Assembly: GCF_025399195.1 (NCBI RefSeq)
Contig: NW_026252143.1
Location: forward strand, 6,658-70,657
Source of the DNA: Umbelopsis ramanniana AG
Taxonomy: Eukaryota; Mucoromycota; Umbelopsidomycetes; Umbelopsidales; Umbelopsidaceae
Direction: 5' to 3'
Length of the DNA: 64,000 nt
Shown: positions 33,186 to 44,100 of the stretch, piece by piece
How the letters are laid out: every line of letters starts with the position of its first letter
How positions within the stretch are numbered: position 1 is the stretch's first letter
Notes under the pieces: generated by a model
What the model saw: only the letters and a program-made list of their open reading frames with translations
Told to the model about the DNA's origin: nothing
The model's database searches: none
Translations under genes and position numbers: made by a program

Positions 33186-35321
33186 ATGGGAGAAGACAAA
33201 CCAAAACGGAAATCACTGGGATTCAGCTTTTTCAAAAAGAAGGATAAGAACAAGGCGGAGGGTCATGCACAGCCTGATTCTCAAAGCCCTCCACCTTATG
33301 CCGCCTCAGTATCAACTCCTGTATCCGTTTATGAAAAGCCTAAACCACAGATTAGCAAAGCGGTGCCGACACATGAAGTTCCTGTGGCACGACCTATCAC
33401 CGTTGATGCCATTGATACTTCCACAATGACGTTAGAGCAACGGCTGTTAATCATCAAAAAAAGGGTGGACGAAGCAAGGAGAGGTATGGCAATTTTTGGT
33501 GGCGTAAGAAGTTCGACCGAGTTCAAAATGACCGTCACCATTGATGGAAAGAACCCAAAGACTGATCCGGCTCTTAGGCGCTATTCCGATGAACTTCCTT
33601 GTGAGCACCCTTCGTTCAAGCTCTTAGAAGCGTCAGATATTATGAAGGAAAATGGGCTGCTACAGCAAATACAAGATTACAGCGAGGTGGATCCAGAAGC
33701 CATTCCGTCTTACCAAGGTCAAGTCCCAGGAACTTTGTCGCTAGCGGCTTTTAACAATGAGATTTATTGGTACATTAAAAGCGCTGATGTCGAACTTCGA
33801 GTCACGTTTTGGCTTTCTCCAGAAATTCCCCCATTTCAAACGCCTGCCCTTATAGAATTATTGTCTGTTCGAAGATTAATAGGACTACCCGAAACGCCAA
33901 AAGAACGATACGACAGCTTGTTAAAACTAGTTGGTCCAGGCTGCTTCGCTCTTTCTGGCGAAGACGATGTCTATGAACCCGAAACTCAATGTCGCGCTCT
34001 TATCAATTTGCTCAACAACAGTGACTGGTGGATTAACTTTACCACTATTTCGTCGGTCAGCAGGACCATGTCACAAACCGCAAATGATACTGCTAATTTC
34101 CTCTACGTTGTTCTTCTGGCAACCGAGCTCCGGCTCCGGCTTCCCCTCATCAAGGATAACTCGTTCCAATCGGCAATCCGTGAAAAAATAAAGGCAGATT
34201 TGATCGTAGCCAAAAGATGGTGGGACGGTATGAACCTAACGCTCAATCCTGCTTCATCCGGCAATTATTCTTGGCATTCTCTGGTTTACGAGCAACAAAC
34301 GGCTGGTTTGATACGCTTCGCAGAATTGATGAACTGGCCGTATCTAGGTTCAGTACGATCAAAGATTGAAACAATCTACAGAGACCTTCGTTCTGGCGCA
34401 ACTATAAGTTCGCAAGTATGGGATTGGCTTTTTGGACTCTGCCTGCCTGGAAAATATTACAGTTTCAAGGCCATGTCAGCCCTCACCACATTCTCACCAG
34501 AAACCGAACGCCTGGGAACAGCTCCGTACTATGACTCTGGCCTTGTGCTTAAAGATAAGACCTATTGGAGAATTACCTCGGTTCTTGGTAGAGTCCTGGG
34601 GGCAGCACCTGGCGTAAGAGCTAGTTTGGATTGGGTCGGCCCTTGCGCCGTGGTGGCAAGAGGATTGCCCAAAGTGCCTGAATGGGTCAAAGTTACGGCT
34701 CGACTCATCCCCCATACCGACATAACAAGTTTTGATGCGGATTTGGATAATGCGGATAACATCATACCAGCCATTGGCGATAATCCAACCGCACAAGAAA
34801 TTAATCAAGTGCTTCAGAATTATGAAAATCCATCCAACTGGATGATACCACTCCCACCCAACCCACTCAAACGGCCTAACGAAAAAGACAAGTACGAGAT
34901 CATTGGTATAGAACTCAAGAAGAACCCAGTCTCAATTGAAGTGAGCTACGCTGATCCTTTGGACACCACTTTTTCGGCATCGCTCCTGATGAAAATTGAC
35001 GGCGCCGCAGTGACCTATAATTTGCATGCAAACTCTTTATTCTTATGTAGCCACCCATGTACTGGAACCCACGCTGTACACAAGGATAAGTTTTCAAATG
35101 TACGACGGAACATTGTAACTCCCAACGAACTGAAGGGACTAAATGCATGGGACGGTATCTTGCTTGTCAATGTCCAAGGTTCTGGTAATGCAGAGGTGGC
35201 AGCAAGAGCTTGGTGCTCAGAGCGTGGTTGGCATGCGTTGGTCAAACAACAAAAGACTTGCTTCTACTGTGCATGGGAGCAGGCTCGGCAGATACACTTA
35301 CGTGTTGTGATGTATAGGTGA
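33186..35321 (+). CDS. Unrecognised 711-residue intronless protein with an N-terminal PPPY motif
   Basis: A single open frame without introns; I recognise no domain. The N-terminal ~25 residues are Lys-rich (KPKRKSLGFSFFKKKDKNK) and are followed by a Pro-rich stretch with PPPY at residues 35-38, a consensus ligand for WW domains such as those of Nedd4/Rsp5 ubiquitin ligases. From residue ~75 the protein looks globular: many Trp and Leu residues, with segments such as NSDWWINFTTISSVSRTMSQ, LYVVLLATELRLRLPLI, AKRWWDGMNLTLNPASSG and ERGWHALVKQQKTCFYCAWE. There is no signal peptide or clear membrane span. Codon use and length speak for a real gene. It sits among other intronless genes (Dps at 35988, esterase at 37108), while most of the window is intron-rich. 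Function is unknown. Confidence 0.8.
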   Translation: MGEDKPKRKSLGFSFFKKKDKNKAEGHAQPDSQSPPPYAASVSTPVSVYEKPKPQISKAVPTHEVPVARPITVDAIDTSTMTLEQRLLIIKKRVDEARRGMAIFGGVRSSTEFKMTVTIDGKNPKTDPALRRYSDELPCEHPSFKLLEASDIMKENGLLQQIQDYSEVDPEAIPSYQGQVPGTLSLAAFNNEIYWYIKSADVELRVTFWLSPEIPPFQTPALIELLSVRRLIGLPETPKERYDSLLKLVGPGCFALSGEDDVYEPETQCRALINLLNNSDWWINFTTISSVSRTMSQTANDTANFLYVVLLATELRLRLPLIKDNSFQSAIREKIKADLIVAKRWWDGMNLTLNPASSGNYSWHSLVYEQQTAGLIRFAELMNWPYLGSVRSKIETIYRDLRSGATISSQVWDWLFGLCLPGKYYSFKAMSALTTFSPETERLGTAPYYDSGLVLKDKTYWRITSVLGRVLGAAPGVRASLDWVGPCAVVARGLPKVPEWVKVTARLIPHTDITSFDADLDNADNIIPAIGDNPTAQEINQVLQNYENPSNWMIPLPPNPLKRPNEKDKYEIIGIELKKNPVSIEVSYADPLDTTFSASLLMKIDGAAVTYNLHANSLFLCSHPCTGTHAVHKDKFSNVRRNIVTPNELKGLNAWDGILLVNVQGSGNAEVAARAWCSERGWHALVKQQKTCFYCAWEQARQIHLRVVMYR

Positions 35322-35987
35322 TGGCTGAAATCAATATATTTACTCTTGCTTGGAAGTCACCCATGGCTATTTTTAAGGTCAATAAAGCATGTATACTATG
35401 TAAACTTAATGCGGCGCATGAATGTGGATGTAACTTCCAGCTATCTGAACAACACAATGCATGATTTTCGATAAGCATGGCAATATGGCTATCGTCTGTT
35501 GTTCTTTAATGAGCCCAGCGAGAAATCTGTAGGACCTGTCGATTTTGACGTATGGATTGACCATCAGAGAAAGTTTAACAGAGGTTCCATGTCTTTTGGA
35601 CAATTGCGCGGAAGCATCACGGTATAAATCGGCCGATATGAAATTTTTGCCATGTTTTACCAAGTATTGAATCATCCTGCAGAGTTACATGATTAATGTA
35701 GATCCGTAGTTTTGGTAATAAAGGCACGATCGATCATTTGAAGTATAGACATGTAATTTTATCATGATATAATGCTGAAACATGTAGTGCTCAGTATCGA
35801 GAAGAGTAGAATTATTATTCCTTTAGCCATTGTATAATTTCCTGGTCTTTGAAGAGAAAGGAAATTTTTATCGATTAATGGACCTGTTCATGCAAGGACG
35901 TCGTAATTTTCCAGCATAAATATTCTCCACCAAAAAAATAAAGAGCTATAAAAGACTTTTTGCTTTTCTAGAGAAAAATCTCTTATA
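35322..35987. other. Intergenic region upstream of the Dps gene
   Basis: AT-rich. An 89-codon minus frame (35406-35675) has no recognisable motif and I do not call it. The right end holds the Dps core promoter. Confidence 0.4.
35947..35954 (+). promoter_or_regulatory. TATA box (TATAAAAG) of the Dps gene
   Basis: TATAAAAG lies 41 bp before the Dps start codon, suggesting the gene has a eukaryotic core promoter and is likely expressed on demand. Confidence 0.5.
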
Positions 35988-36521
35988 ATGTCTCGTCTGC
36001 GCCAGCTATCAATGAACGTACACAAACTTTTAGCAACACCAACAGATCTGAAGAAGGAGTCAGTCGAGAAGGTCTCGGCTGCCCTCAACCCTTTGATAGC
36101 AGACACTTTCGCGTTGTATGTCAAGACCAAAAACTACCACTGGCATGTCGCAAGCAGCCACTTTAGGGACTACCATCTGCTGTTAGATGATCAAGCCGAA
36201 AGCATCTACAGTAGCATTGACCCTCTCGCTGAGCGAGTCCGACGCATTGGAGGAACCACTATTCGTAGCATATCACATATTTCCAGCTTACAGAAAGTCA
36301 TCAAGGACGATAACGAAGATTTTGTTGAGCCGGAAAAGATGATCACTCACCTTATTGCCGATAACCTCAATCTTCTCAAGGAACAACGCAGCGCTCATGG
36401 TATTTGTGATAGCAACGGCGACTGTGCTACTACCAGCATTTTGGAAGATCATATTGATGAGTGTGAAAAGCGTATTTGGTTCTTGAACTCTGTTCATGCT
36501 GGAGGTTCTCATATGAAATAA
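35988..36521 (+). CDS. Dps-type mini-ferritin (DNA-binding protein from starved cells)
   Basis: Intronless gene for 177 residues of the Dps/ferritin-like superfamily. Dps dodecamers oxidise Fe(II), often with H2O2, store the iron and may coat DNA. The ferroxidase positions are all present and fall at the same numbers as in E. coli Dps: His51 in KNYHWHV, His63 and Asp67 in DYHLLLDD, Asp78 and Glu82 in IDPLAERVRRIGG. The rest fits the four-helix fold: LNPLIADTFALYVKTKNYHW, EKMITHLIADNLNLLKEQRS, and SILEDHIDECEKRIWFLNS. The N-terminus is mildly basic (MSRLRQLSMNVHKLL) and could target mitochondria or touch DNA. The family is overwhelmingly prokaryotic, so bacterial origin by transfer is likely, though not shown here. 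Neighbours are fungal genes, so contamination is unlikely. Confidence 0.92.
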   Translation: MSRLRQLSMNVHKLLATPTDLKKESVEKVSAALNPLIADTFALYVKTKNYHWHVASSHFRDYHLLLDDQAESIYSSIDPLAERVRRIGGTTIRSISHISSLQKVIKDDNEDFVEPEKMITHLIADNLNLLKEQRSAHGICDSNGDCATTSILEDHIDECEKRIWFLNSVHAGGSHMK

Positions 36522-37107
36522 AATTTGTGCACTCACCATGATTTTGAGAGCTTTTAATCACCAGTCAACAAAGCGAGCATAACATCGTTCATTTGTCATT
36601 TTTATTTTTTATTATGGTTTCTGCGGAATTTTATAAATGATAAATAGAATTAAAATTCTAGAAATGTGAAAGCTAACTTCTTCGCTGTACTCGTCACCAG
36701 CAATACGGGAAAATGATTCATATAGCTACCGTGTGCGGCTAACGAAGTATACCTGCCAAATGTGAAACCAAACATGGGCATAATTCTACCCGACTCCTTT
36801 CATGCACGTAGTATGCATGCATTATTTTAAAAGGGTCAAACAGAATGACGCAGACCGAAATTCATCCGATCGCCTGGTTCTCTCATGGATATCAGCATCT
36901 TCCAGAGAAGTGAACTATGAAAGAAGTTTCATTCACTGGCTTTTGTCCAACGTACTTTGGGTACAATTTATTTGTGTGGAATACGTTCCATTTTTCATCT
37001 ATAGTAACAGCTAATTACATGAGGGCTTACTTCATACCGTGCACACATCATCTTCATAATTTTGCACTTGCCTACAGTATGCTTTATGGCAATATTAACA
37101 ATGGGCT
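36522..37107. other. Intergenic region between convergent genes
   Basis: Dps (plus) and the esterase (minus) end here. Short frames at 36802-37138 have no motif and are not called. Confidence 0.45.
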
Positions 37108-38049
37108 TCAGAGAGCGCGAATATGCTGGCAAGCCTGAGCGACAGCGCCTCTGGCAGCTGGTGTATCGCTAATGGCGTTCAGCAATACAAAGTCATGGAT
37201 AGTGCCGAGATATCTGGTAGCAGTGACGCGAACACCAGCCTTAGCCAATTGTCTTCCAAACTCTTCACCTTCATCTCTAAGAACATCGTTCTCGGCAGTC
37301 ATAATCAGAGCGGTAGGAAGACCTCTCAATTGTTCGGTGGTAGCGAAAGAAGGAGAAGCGATGTGGTTTGACCTTTGCTCGTCATTGAGGGCATAGGCAT
37401 CCCAGAACCATTTCATCATGCCTCCGGTCAGATATGGACCATCGTGATATAGTTTGTAAGATTCAGTGTTCATTCTGCTATCGACAGCGGGGTAGAACAT
37501 GACTTGGAGAGCAACGGCGGGGCCACTACGCTCTTTGGCCAAGAGACAAAGAGCAGCGGTCATGTTTCCACCAACACTATCGCCAGCAACGACCAACTTC
37601 GAAGCGTCCACCTTTAAAGAAGACGCGTTTTTGGCAACGTATTCGAGTACAGCATAACCTTGTTCGGGAGCGACGGGAAAGGAGCTCTCGGGAGAACGAT
37701 TGTATTCAACGAAGAAGAGGGCGGCGTTAGCTCCAATAGACAAGCTTCTAATGTGACGATCAAAGACATTTCTGTCACCAAGGATCCAACCACCACCATG
37801 CATGTAGACGATAGGAGTGAGGGTGCCGGAAGCGCCTTCTGGGCGAACGATCTTGACCAAAACCTCCCCAGTGGGACCTACTGGGAAGGTAGTCTCCTCA
37901 ACAGCGGCGGGTATGTTGTATTGAATGGAACTTTGAGCACCAGACAAAAAGTTACGGGCATCCGTAGGGGTCAATGTTTCCATAGGTTTTCCTCCCTTGA
38001 GGGAATCAACAAACTGGGCGGTGTGAGGTTCCAAGGCTGGCTTTGACAT
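37108..38049 (-). CDS. Alpha/beta hydrolase of the hormone-sensitive-lipase family
   Basis: Intronless, 313 residues. The oxyanion-hole motif is HGGGW (IVYMHGGGWILGD), the nucleophile elbow is GDSVGGN (catalytic Ser), the acid is Asp in ENDVLRDEGE and the base is His in LGTIHDFVLL. This is the arrangement of the HSL or bacterial family IV esterases that cleave short acyl esters. There is no signal peptide, so it is probably cytosolic. Codon use looks more GC-rich and biased than in neighbours, suggesting strong expression. Substrate is unknown; detoxification or lipid ester turnover are both possible. A TATAAATA box lies 44 bp upstream. The family is widespread in bacteria and fungi, so transfer is possible but not shown. 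Confidence 0.9.
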   Translation of the reverse strand: MSKPALEPHTAQFVDSLKGGKPMETLTPTDARNFLSGAQSSIQYNIPAAVEETTFPVGPTGEVLVKIVRPEGASGTLTPIVYMHGGGWILGDRNVFDRHIRSLSIGANAALFFVEYNRSPESSFPVAPEQGYAVLEYVAKNASSLKVDASKLVVAGDSVGGNMTAALCLLAKERSGPAVALQVMFYPAVDSRMNTESYKLYHDGPYLTGGMMKWFWDAYALNDEQRSNHIASPSFATTEQLRGLPTALIMTAENDVLRDEGEEFGRQLAKAGVRVTATRYLGTIHDFVLLNAISDTPAARGAVAQACQHIRAL

Positions 38050-38877
38050 TTTTTCGATTTGGATGTGGGGGAATGCTGTGGGATGGTTGTCCTATTTATA
38101 CCCAACCGACTGATACGAAATGCCGTTAAATACAAGGGGGTTGGAGGATTTGCATTTTGTATACCAAAACTGTGAAACAACCATCAAATCAACATGGGCT
38201 GATCGAAGATGGACTGAGCCCCAGACTTAACGAGTCAATAGCAGAAACCGTTGATCGCATGGAGTTGTTATTTTTACATATGTTCTGAACGTGTTTTGCA
38301 CATTGCTTCGCGTGTTTTCCATGAACGTATTTTTTTTTTGATGCCAATGGACGACCCGAGGAGACGTTTAAAGTTCTCACTTCCTTGATTAGGTAATTTT
38401 GTTCCGAAGTAGATTTGATCAGATATCTTTGTAGAAGAAAGCAAATTGTAGCAACTGAAAGGTAAACGAAGTTCAATATAAACTGAGAAACCGATACAAT
38501 CCGATGTGCCCATTTGTGATTTAGCCTGGATGATCAAGTTTCAACAAGCTCTTACTTTGGTGAAACTGGGTATTGGCGTGATGTCCATGTTTGTGTGATC
38601 AAAATCGTACGAGAATGTTACAATCATGCACAACGTTGCTATTGCTGCCGTTAGTCAGCTGCGCGATTGTTATTGCTGGAATTTCAGCGTCCGCAAAACG
38701 TGCGCAACATAGCAAGAACAGGAAAAGGTTCAAGCCGATGTTTATCAATCCAATTAACGATGGGGCTTACTACTTTTTTAAGTTGTTAGATTTATTTTTT
38801 TTAAAAAACTTTTTTAAGGGTTGTTACTATCTTTGATTTCAATCGTTAAGGTGTCTTGTGTATATGTGCAGAGACTT
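38050..38877. other. Intergenic region upstream of the esterase
   Basis: Esterase promoter region and 3' flank of NDUFV1. Several short frames are present; none is supportable. T-rich and A-rich runs occur near 38330 and 38790-38815. Confidence 0.45.
38093..38100 (-). promoter_or_regulatory. TATA box (TATAAATA) of the esterase gene
   Basis: Read on the minus strand, TATAAATA lies 44 bp upstream of the ATG at 38049, a plausible core promoter. Confidence 0.5.
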
Positions 38878-40657
38878 CTACGCAGTAGCGGATGCTTGTG
38901 CGGCCTCAAGGGACTTCTTGAAGGTGGCCATACGAGACTCAAGCTCGGGTCTAAAGTGTCTGATAAGACCTTGAACTGGCCAGGCAGCAGCATCACCAAG
39001 GGCACAGATAGTGTGACCTTCGATCTGCTTTGAGATTTCCCAGATCTGGTCAATTTCTTCAGGCTTTCCTCGGCCTTCCTCAAATCGGTTCATCATGGTT
39101 TCCAACCATCTGGAACCTTCGCGGCAGGGTGTACATTGACCGCATGACTCGTGGCGGTAGAAAGCTGAGAAACGTGAGATAGCTCGGACGATGTCAGTGG
39201 TCTTGTCCATGACAATGACAGCTGCGGTACCGAGACCAGAGTTAACATCACGAAGAGCATCGAAATCCATCAAAACGTCGTCACAAATGTTCTTGGGAAG
39301 GACGGGAACGGAGCAACCACCGGGAATGATACCGAGCAAGTTATCCCAACCACCACGGACACCACCGCAGTGCTTATCAATCAACTCTCGTAGTGGGATA
39401 GACATTTCCTCTTCGACTGTGCATGGGTTATTAACGTGACCAGAAATACAGAAGAGCTTAGTACCCTGGTTTCTAGCGCGACCGAAGCCAGCGAACCAGC
39501 TGCCACCACTGTTAAAAATAAAAAGCCATAGTAAGAAATGGGACATAGTGAACTTGATGCAAGATGGCGTCGTTTTCTTACCGTCTCAAGATGGTGGGAG
39601 CGACAGCAACAGTCTCGACGTTGGTAACAGTGGATGGGCATCCGAAAAGACCGACATCAGCAGGGAACGGGGGCTTCAGTCTTGGCTTACCCTGCTTGCC
39701 TTCGAGTGATTCAATCAAAGAGGTTTCCTCACCGCAAATGTAGGCACCAGCACCACGATGAACATAGACATCAAAGTCATAGCCTGATCCACAAGCGTTC
39801 TTTCCAATGAGGCCAGCAGCATAGGCTTCATTAATAGCCTCCTGGACGTTTGAAGCCTCATTGTAGAATTCACCACGAATGTATATATAAGCTGGTTATA
39901 GGTAAATCGTCAGTTTTCTGTATGATTGCAGGGTGATTCTAAGTGGGTTGACAGCTTACCGGCATTGGCATGCATAGCACGTCCAGCCACCAAACAACCT
40001 TCAATGAGCTTGTGGGGATCGCCTCTGAGAATTTCACGATCCTTGCAGGTACCAGGTTCACCTTCGTCAGCATTGATAACGAGATAACGGGGGCTAAGTA
40101 AGGCAAGAAGTGATATAAAAAAAAAGAGACGAATTCATTAGTGAAAGCAGAGGAACGTATAGAACAAATTTTTTATCGTGTTCATTGAATGACTTACCGT
40201 CCGTCTAAAGGCTTGTTCATGAAACTCCACTTAAGACCAGTGGGGAAACCAGCACCACCACGACCACGCAAACCGGATTCCTTCATTTCCTTAAGAATCC
40301 ATTCGTGACCCTTGAGCAAGATTTCCTTTGTCTTGTGCCAATCACCACGCTTCATGGCGCCCTTCAAACGGAAGTCGTGCTTGGAGTAGACGTTGGTGAA
40401 AATACGGTCGTCATCAGACAAGCTACCGAACGAGGTTCTGCCATTGATGGGATTAGCGTTAGGATCGGCTTGAGTAGCATAAGAGCGAGTTACTGTAGGA
40501 ACAACATTAAGATTGTTCACGAGAGCTGAGGCTGATGAATTGCAACATTTTTTTGTTTAGTGAATTTCACATTTATACGGAAAAGCCTATAAAACGGCTT
40601 GAGGATCGACCATTGATGCAGATGCATACCTCGCTTAGCGGCGATTGTCCTCAACAT
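38878..40657 (-). CDS. NDUFV1: NADH:ubiquinone oxidoreductase 51-kDa subunit (NDUFV1/NUBM)
   Basis: The NADH- and FMN-binding subunit of mitochondrial complex I, carrying the N3 4Fe-4S cluster. Five exons are visible. The short first exon ([10 protein letters not shown]) joins a presequence with [18 protein letters not shown]. Key motifs are [14 protein letters not shown] (FMN site), [20 protein letters not shown] (NADH binding), [19 protein letters not shown], and the cluster Cys in [12 protein letters not shown] plus the later Cys in [15 protein letters not shown]. Intron junctions join LDGR to PRYLV and LRR to GGSWFAG in frame. The length (about 490 residues) is normal. The C-terminus is Ala-rich (AAQASATA). 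It shares the complex with NDUFA2 at 7.5 kb. Confidence 0.96.
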
Positions 40658-41164
40658 TGTTCAGCAACAAGAGTAGGGAGATCGATATAAAAACTTGAAG
40701 GTGAGAGGGGAGTTGCGTTAAACGGTGAATCTCGAAAACCTCAAGTGTTAAGGTTCGCTGCCTGCAAAACAACATCCAAAAATGCTGACGTCACGCTATC
40801 CCTCTGTCGCCTAACCCAGCCAGCCAGCCAGCCAGCCAGCGGGACTCAGATCGCGACCGCACAAAAAGTCATCAAGATCGAGCTGTCTTGCATGTTTATA
40901 CGCTATAGAATAAAGCTATCAGCGGCATAATTCACAAAAAGTGCGATTGGGTAGTATTATTGGAACTGCTTGTCTCTAGGATGCCAAAAGAACAAGTAAA
41001 ACCGGCAAGCAGAAGCCAAAATTGACGACTCCTGCAATTACAGCTGCTATTCAGCTTGGATCACCTCACTATTGCCAGCAATGACTTATATTTTCTCTAC
41101 AGGGATACCAACTTTTTATATGCTATTAAAATAAATGATTTATCTTTTCACTGTTATTACATGT
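40658..41164. other. Intergenic region upstream of NDUFV1
   Basis: Contains the NDUFV1 promoter and a CCAG microsatellite at 40816-40839. No gene is visible. Confidence 0.45.
40816..40839. repeat. (CCAG)6 tetranucleotide microsatellite
   Basis: Six perfect copies of CCAG lie about 160-180 bp upstream of the NDUFV1 start codon. Confidence 0.8.
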
Positions 41165-44100
41165 TTAATATCGTCCACTTTGCCTGTTCCTATCAAATGC
41201 AGTGATAACATCTTGAAGCGATACATCCGAATCATTGTTACGCGATGGGGGAGGATATGGTAAGGGAGGGAGTGGGTGGGATGTGGAGGACTCTGGTCCA
41301 AAGGAACCTTGGTTAAGATTGGATCGCGATGAGTTGCTGATAGGAGGTGGTGGATTTTCGAACGATCGATTGGCGTATGAACTGTAAGGTCTATTAAAGC
41401 TAGATGTGGATTGCATTTCATATTGACTATTTCGGAATCGCTATCAGGTAATGTTATGTCAGTCATCATTGTCAACTTCTTTACATGACTACTTCAACCT
41501 CCAGCTTACCTCTTCTATATTAGGTGTAGATAGACGATGTGCTATAGGAGCTTGTGGAGAGACTGTTGTTGCGGTGAGATACGGAGATCCGCCACCAGGC
41601 TGAGGTTGTGAATATCGAGGTCCTGTAGCTACCGGTCCCTGGCGTGGACTCGGTGGCGCATTGACAATGGAAGATGGCCGATAGCTTATGGGACTAGTAA
41701 GCATACTTCGGGAAGCGGTACCAAACATCCTTCGATCACCATAGGCATCTTGAATCACACCCTTATTATCAAGGCCAGGAATTGGGCTAATTGTAGGCGT
41801 GATGAGACTGTTACGATGAGGTCCATGTATACCAATCTTTCTTCTACCAAGTCTTTCTCGTTCCCAGTCTTCCCACTTCTTCATGGTGATTTGTGAGGAA
41901 TCAAATTCACCATCAGCAACACCATGTCTTTCCTTCTTTTCTCCAGCCACTTTGCGAGTTTGACCCCAAGTGAAGTCATCAAAATGCCAGAACGAGTAAA
42001 CTGGAAGTACAAAATTCCAAATGGGAAGGGCGAAAAGATATATCTAAAAAAGGGTGTGTGTGAGTACATTGGCTAATTAAATACTTCCCAATCAAACAGC
42101 CATCTACACTTACCACCATCCAGCCAATGTAGACCACCTTGCGTGTAGTAATGACAATAAGCAGTGCTGGTAAACCAAGAATAGCTGCAAGCAAGAAGAG
42201 AGCTTGGAATTGAGGATTTTTGTAGTTGACACAGGTGATGACGATGAGATAGATAGTGAAACAGATAGCAGCCGGCAACACAATGGTACCAATCAAATCA
42301 ATGGTTACGACAAACTGCATGGATAAGCAAGCGATACCACAAAGATCAGAAACCAGAACCAGCTCCATAAGGTTATGCACAGTTGAATTAATCCATCGGC
42401 GGCGTTGTGAGAGTAACACTGAGAAAGTATTTGGAACCACAGTCTTGCATTTAGCCTGAGGAACGAACATCATTTGTCTCTTGGGGAATGTACGTAGCAT
42501 CAGTGTGGATAAGAAACGATCTTCTCCAAGCAACAAAAGGTTTTTGGCATGCAGTGTGGTGACTACATTTTGGTTATACTCGAGCACAATATCAGGATTA
42601 GCCAAAATTGGCACCCATGCACCATTCTTGGGAGCCTTGATACGGTACATGCAGAAGCAACCAGGTAAACAAGTAACACCACCGAATGCCGATTCGAAAG
42701 CCTTGGAATAATGATGGGATATGTAGTATTCAAAAACTTGAATAGCAGTGACCCCTAGAAAAACAAGAGTCAGATCATTGCCTGTAGTGGCATGACTTGA
42801 ATGGTCTATTTTACTTACAAGATTCGCGCTTATTGGCAATTCTAGTCTCGCCACAAAGTCCCATGATAGTAATATCGTTCACCATAGCCGCTACCATGTA
42901 AGTGAGAGACTTTGGCATAACCTTTGTGTCGGCATCCACCTAAGTTATAAGACAATGTGAGTCAAAGTGTGAACTATTGTAGACGATGATGTAGATAAAT
43001 GCATACCATCAGTACGAGTTCGAATTTGTCAGGAGTTACTCCACGAGTTAGCCAGGTCATTTTCCAAAAGATCTCATAGTCGAGCTCAGTTAGACGGTCG
43101 TTAAACAGCACTCGTTGCAAGAAAGACATCAAGATGAGTTGAGAGTCACGCTTGCCACGGTTACCAGCTTTACGACTTGTTTTTTGTTCAGCTGTTGTTC
43201 CGCACTTAACGATGAGAATCACAGGGACCTTCTTGTAATGACCAGCATACTGTAATAAAAAAAATTGATACGAAGCAATCGTTAATATGAGTATAACATG
43301 GTTTTTATGAAAATTCGTGAGGAAAGGACCATGCCATGTCCTCAAATACATACTACTTGAGCAGCATTCAACTGCTTTTCACCGTCTGCAATGGCGATAT
43401 AGCTACAGGGCTTTGGCTCCTCCATACTTGGCTCCAAATCTAGCATATCGATACAAATTTGTGGTGTAGACTTTTTGTTTCCAGATCCAGTGATTATTCC
43501 ATCTGCGATGATGAAAAAGATCTAGAGAGAAGAAACCAAGGTATGTTAAATATAAAGTTTATGGGAAATAAGATGCGAAAAAGTGTCGTCTTTGTCTTAC
43601 CTTGTGCTTGCGCGAGTACGTAGTTGAGGCCAAGGAATCCAATGTGGTCTTCAGTGAGCTATGGCCTTCTGAATAACAAGTGACAAGCATGATAGTATGC
43701 AAGCGAGTATCCACTATCTCAGAAGAAGAGCCTTTTGGAGTCGGAGTCGGCCTGGGCTTTGGGGAGTCCATAGGTTTAGTAAGCGATGCAGACGAAGATG
43801 AGTCTGCCCTAATGGTCGATGAGTCTCCCCTAACGGACAATGCATTGAGCGATGAAGAACTGTTTGACGGCGCCGGGTAGTTGGACGACAAAGCGTATCG
43901 ATTTTCTGGTGGAGGACGGTGTTGATTAGGATCGGCGTTACCACCTGCAACAGATCGCCATGCGAGAACGCCTCCAGACCGACCACCAGGTTTAGTCAAT
44001 CTTCCGGCAATAAACCACTGAAACACTACAGCCATGGTGAAGCGAACGACAATCAAGCAAATAATGACAGCAAGCATAACGTCGACAATGATATCGTCGG

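Noticed and set aside
35406-35675. 89-codon minus frame downstream of the orphan gene
   Set aside because: No motif, no promoter feature, AT-rich context.
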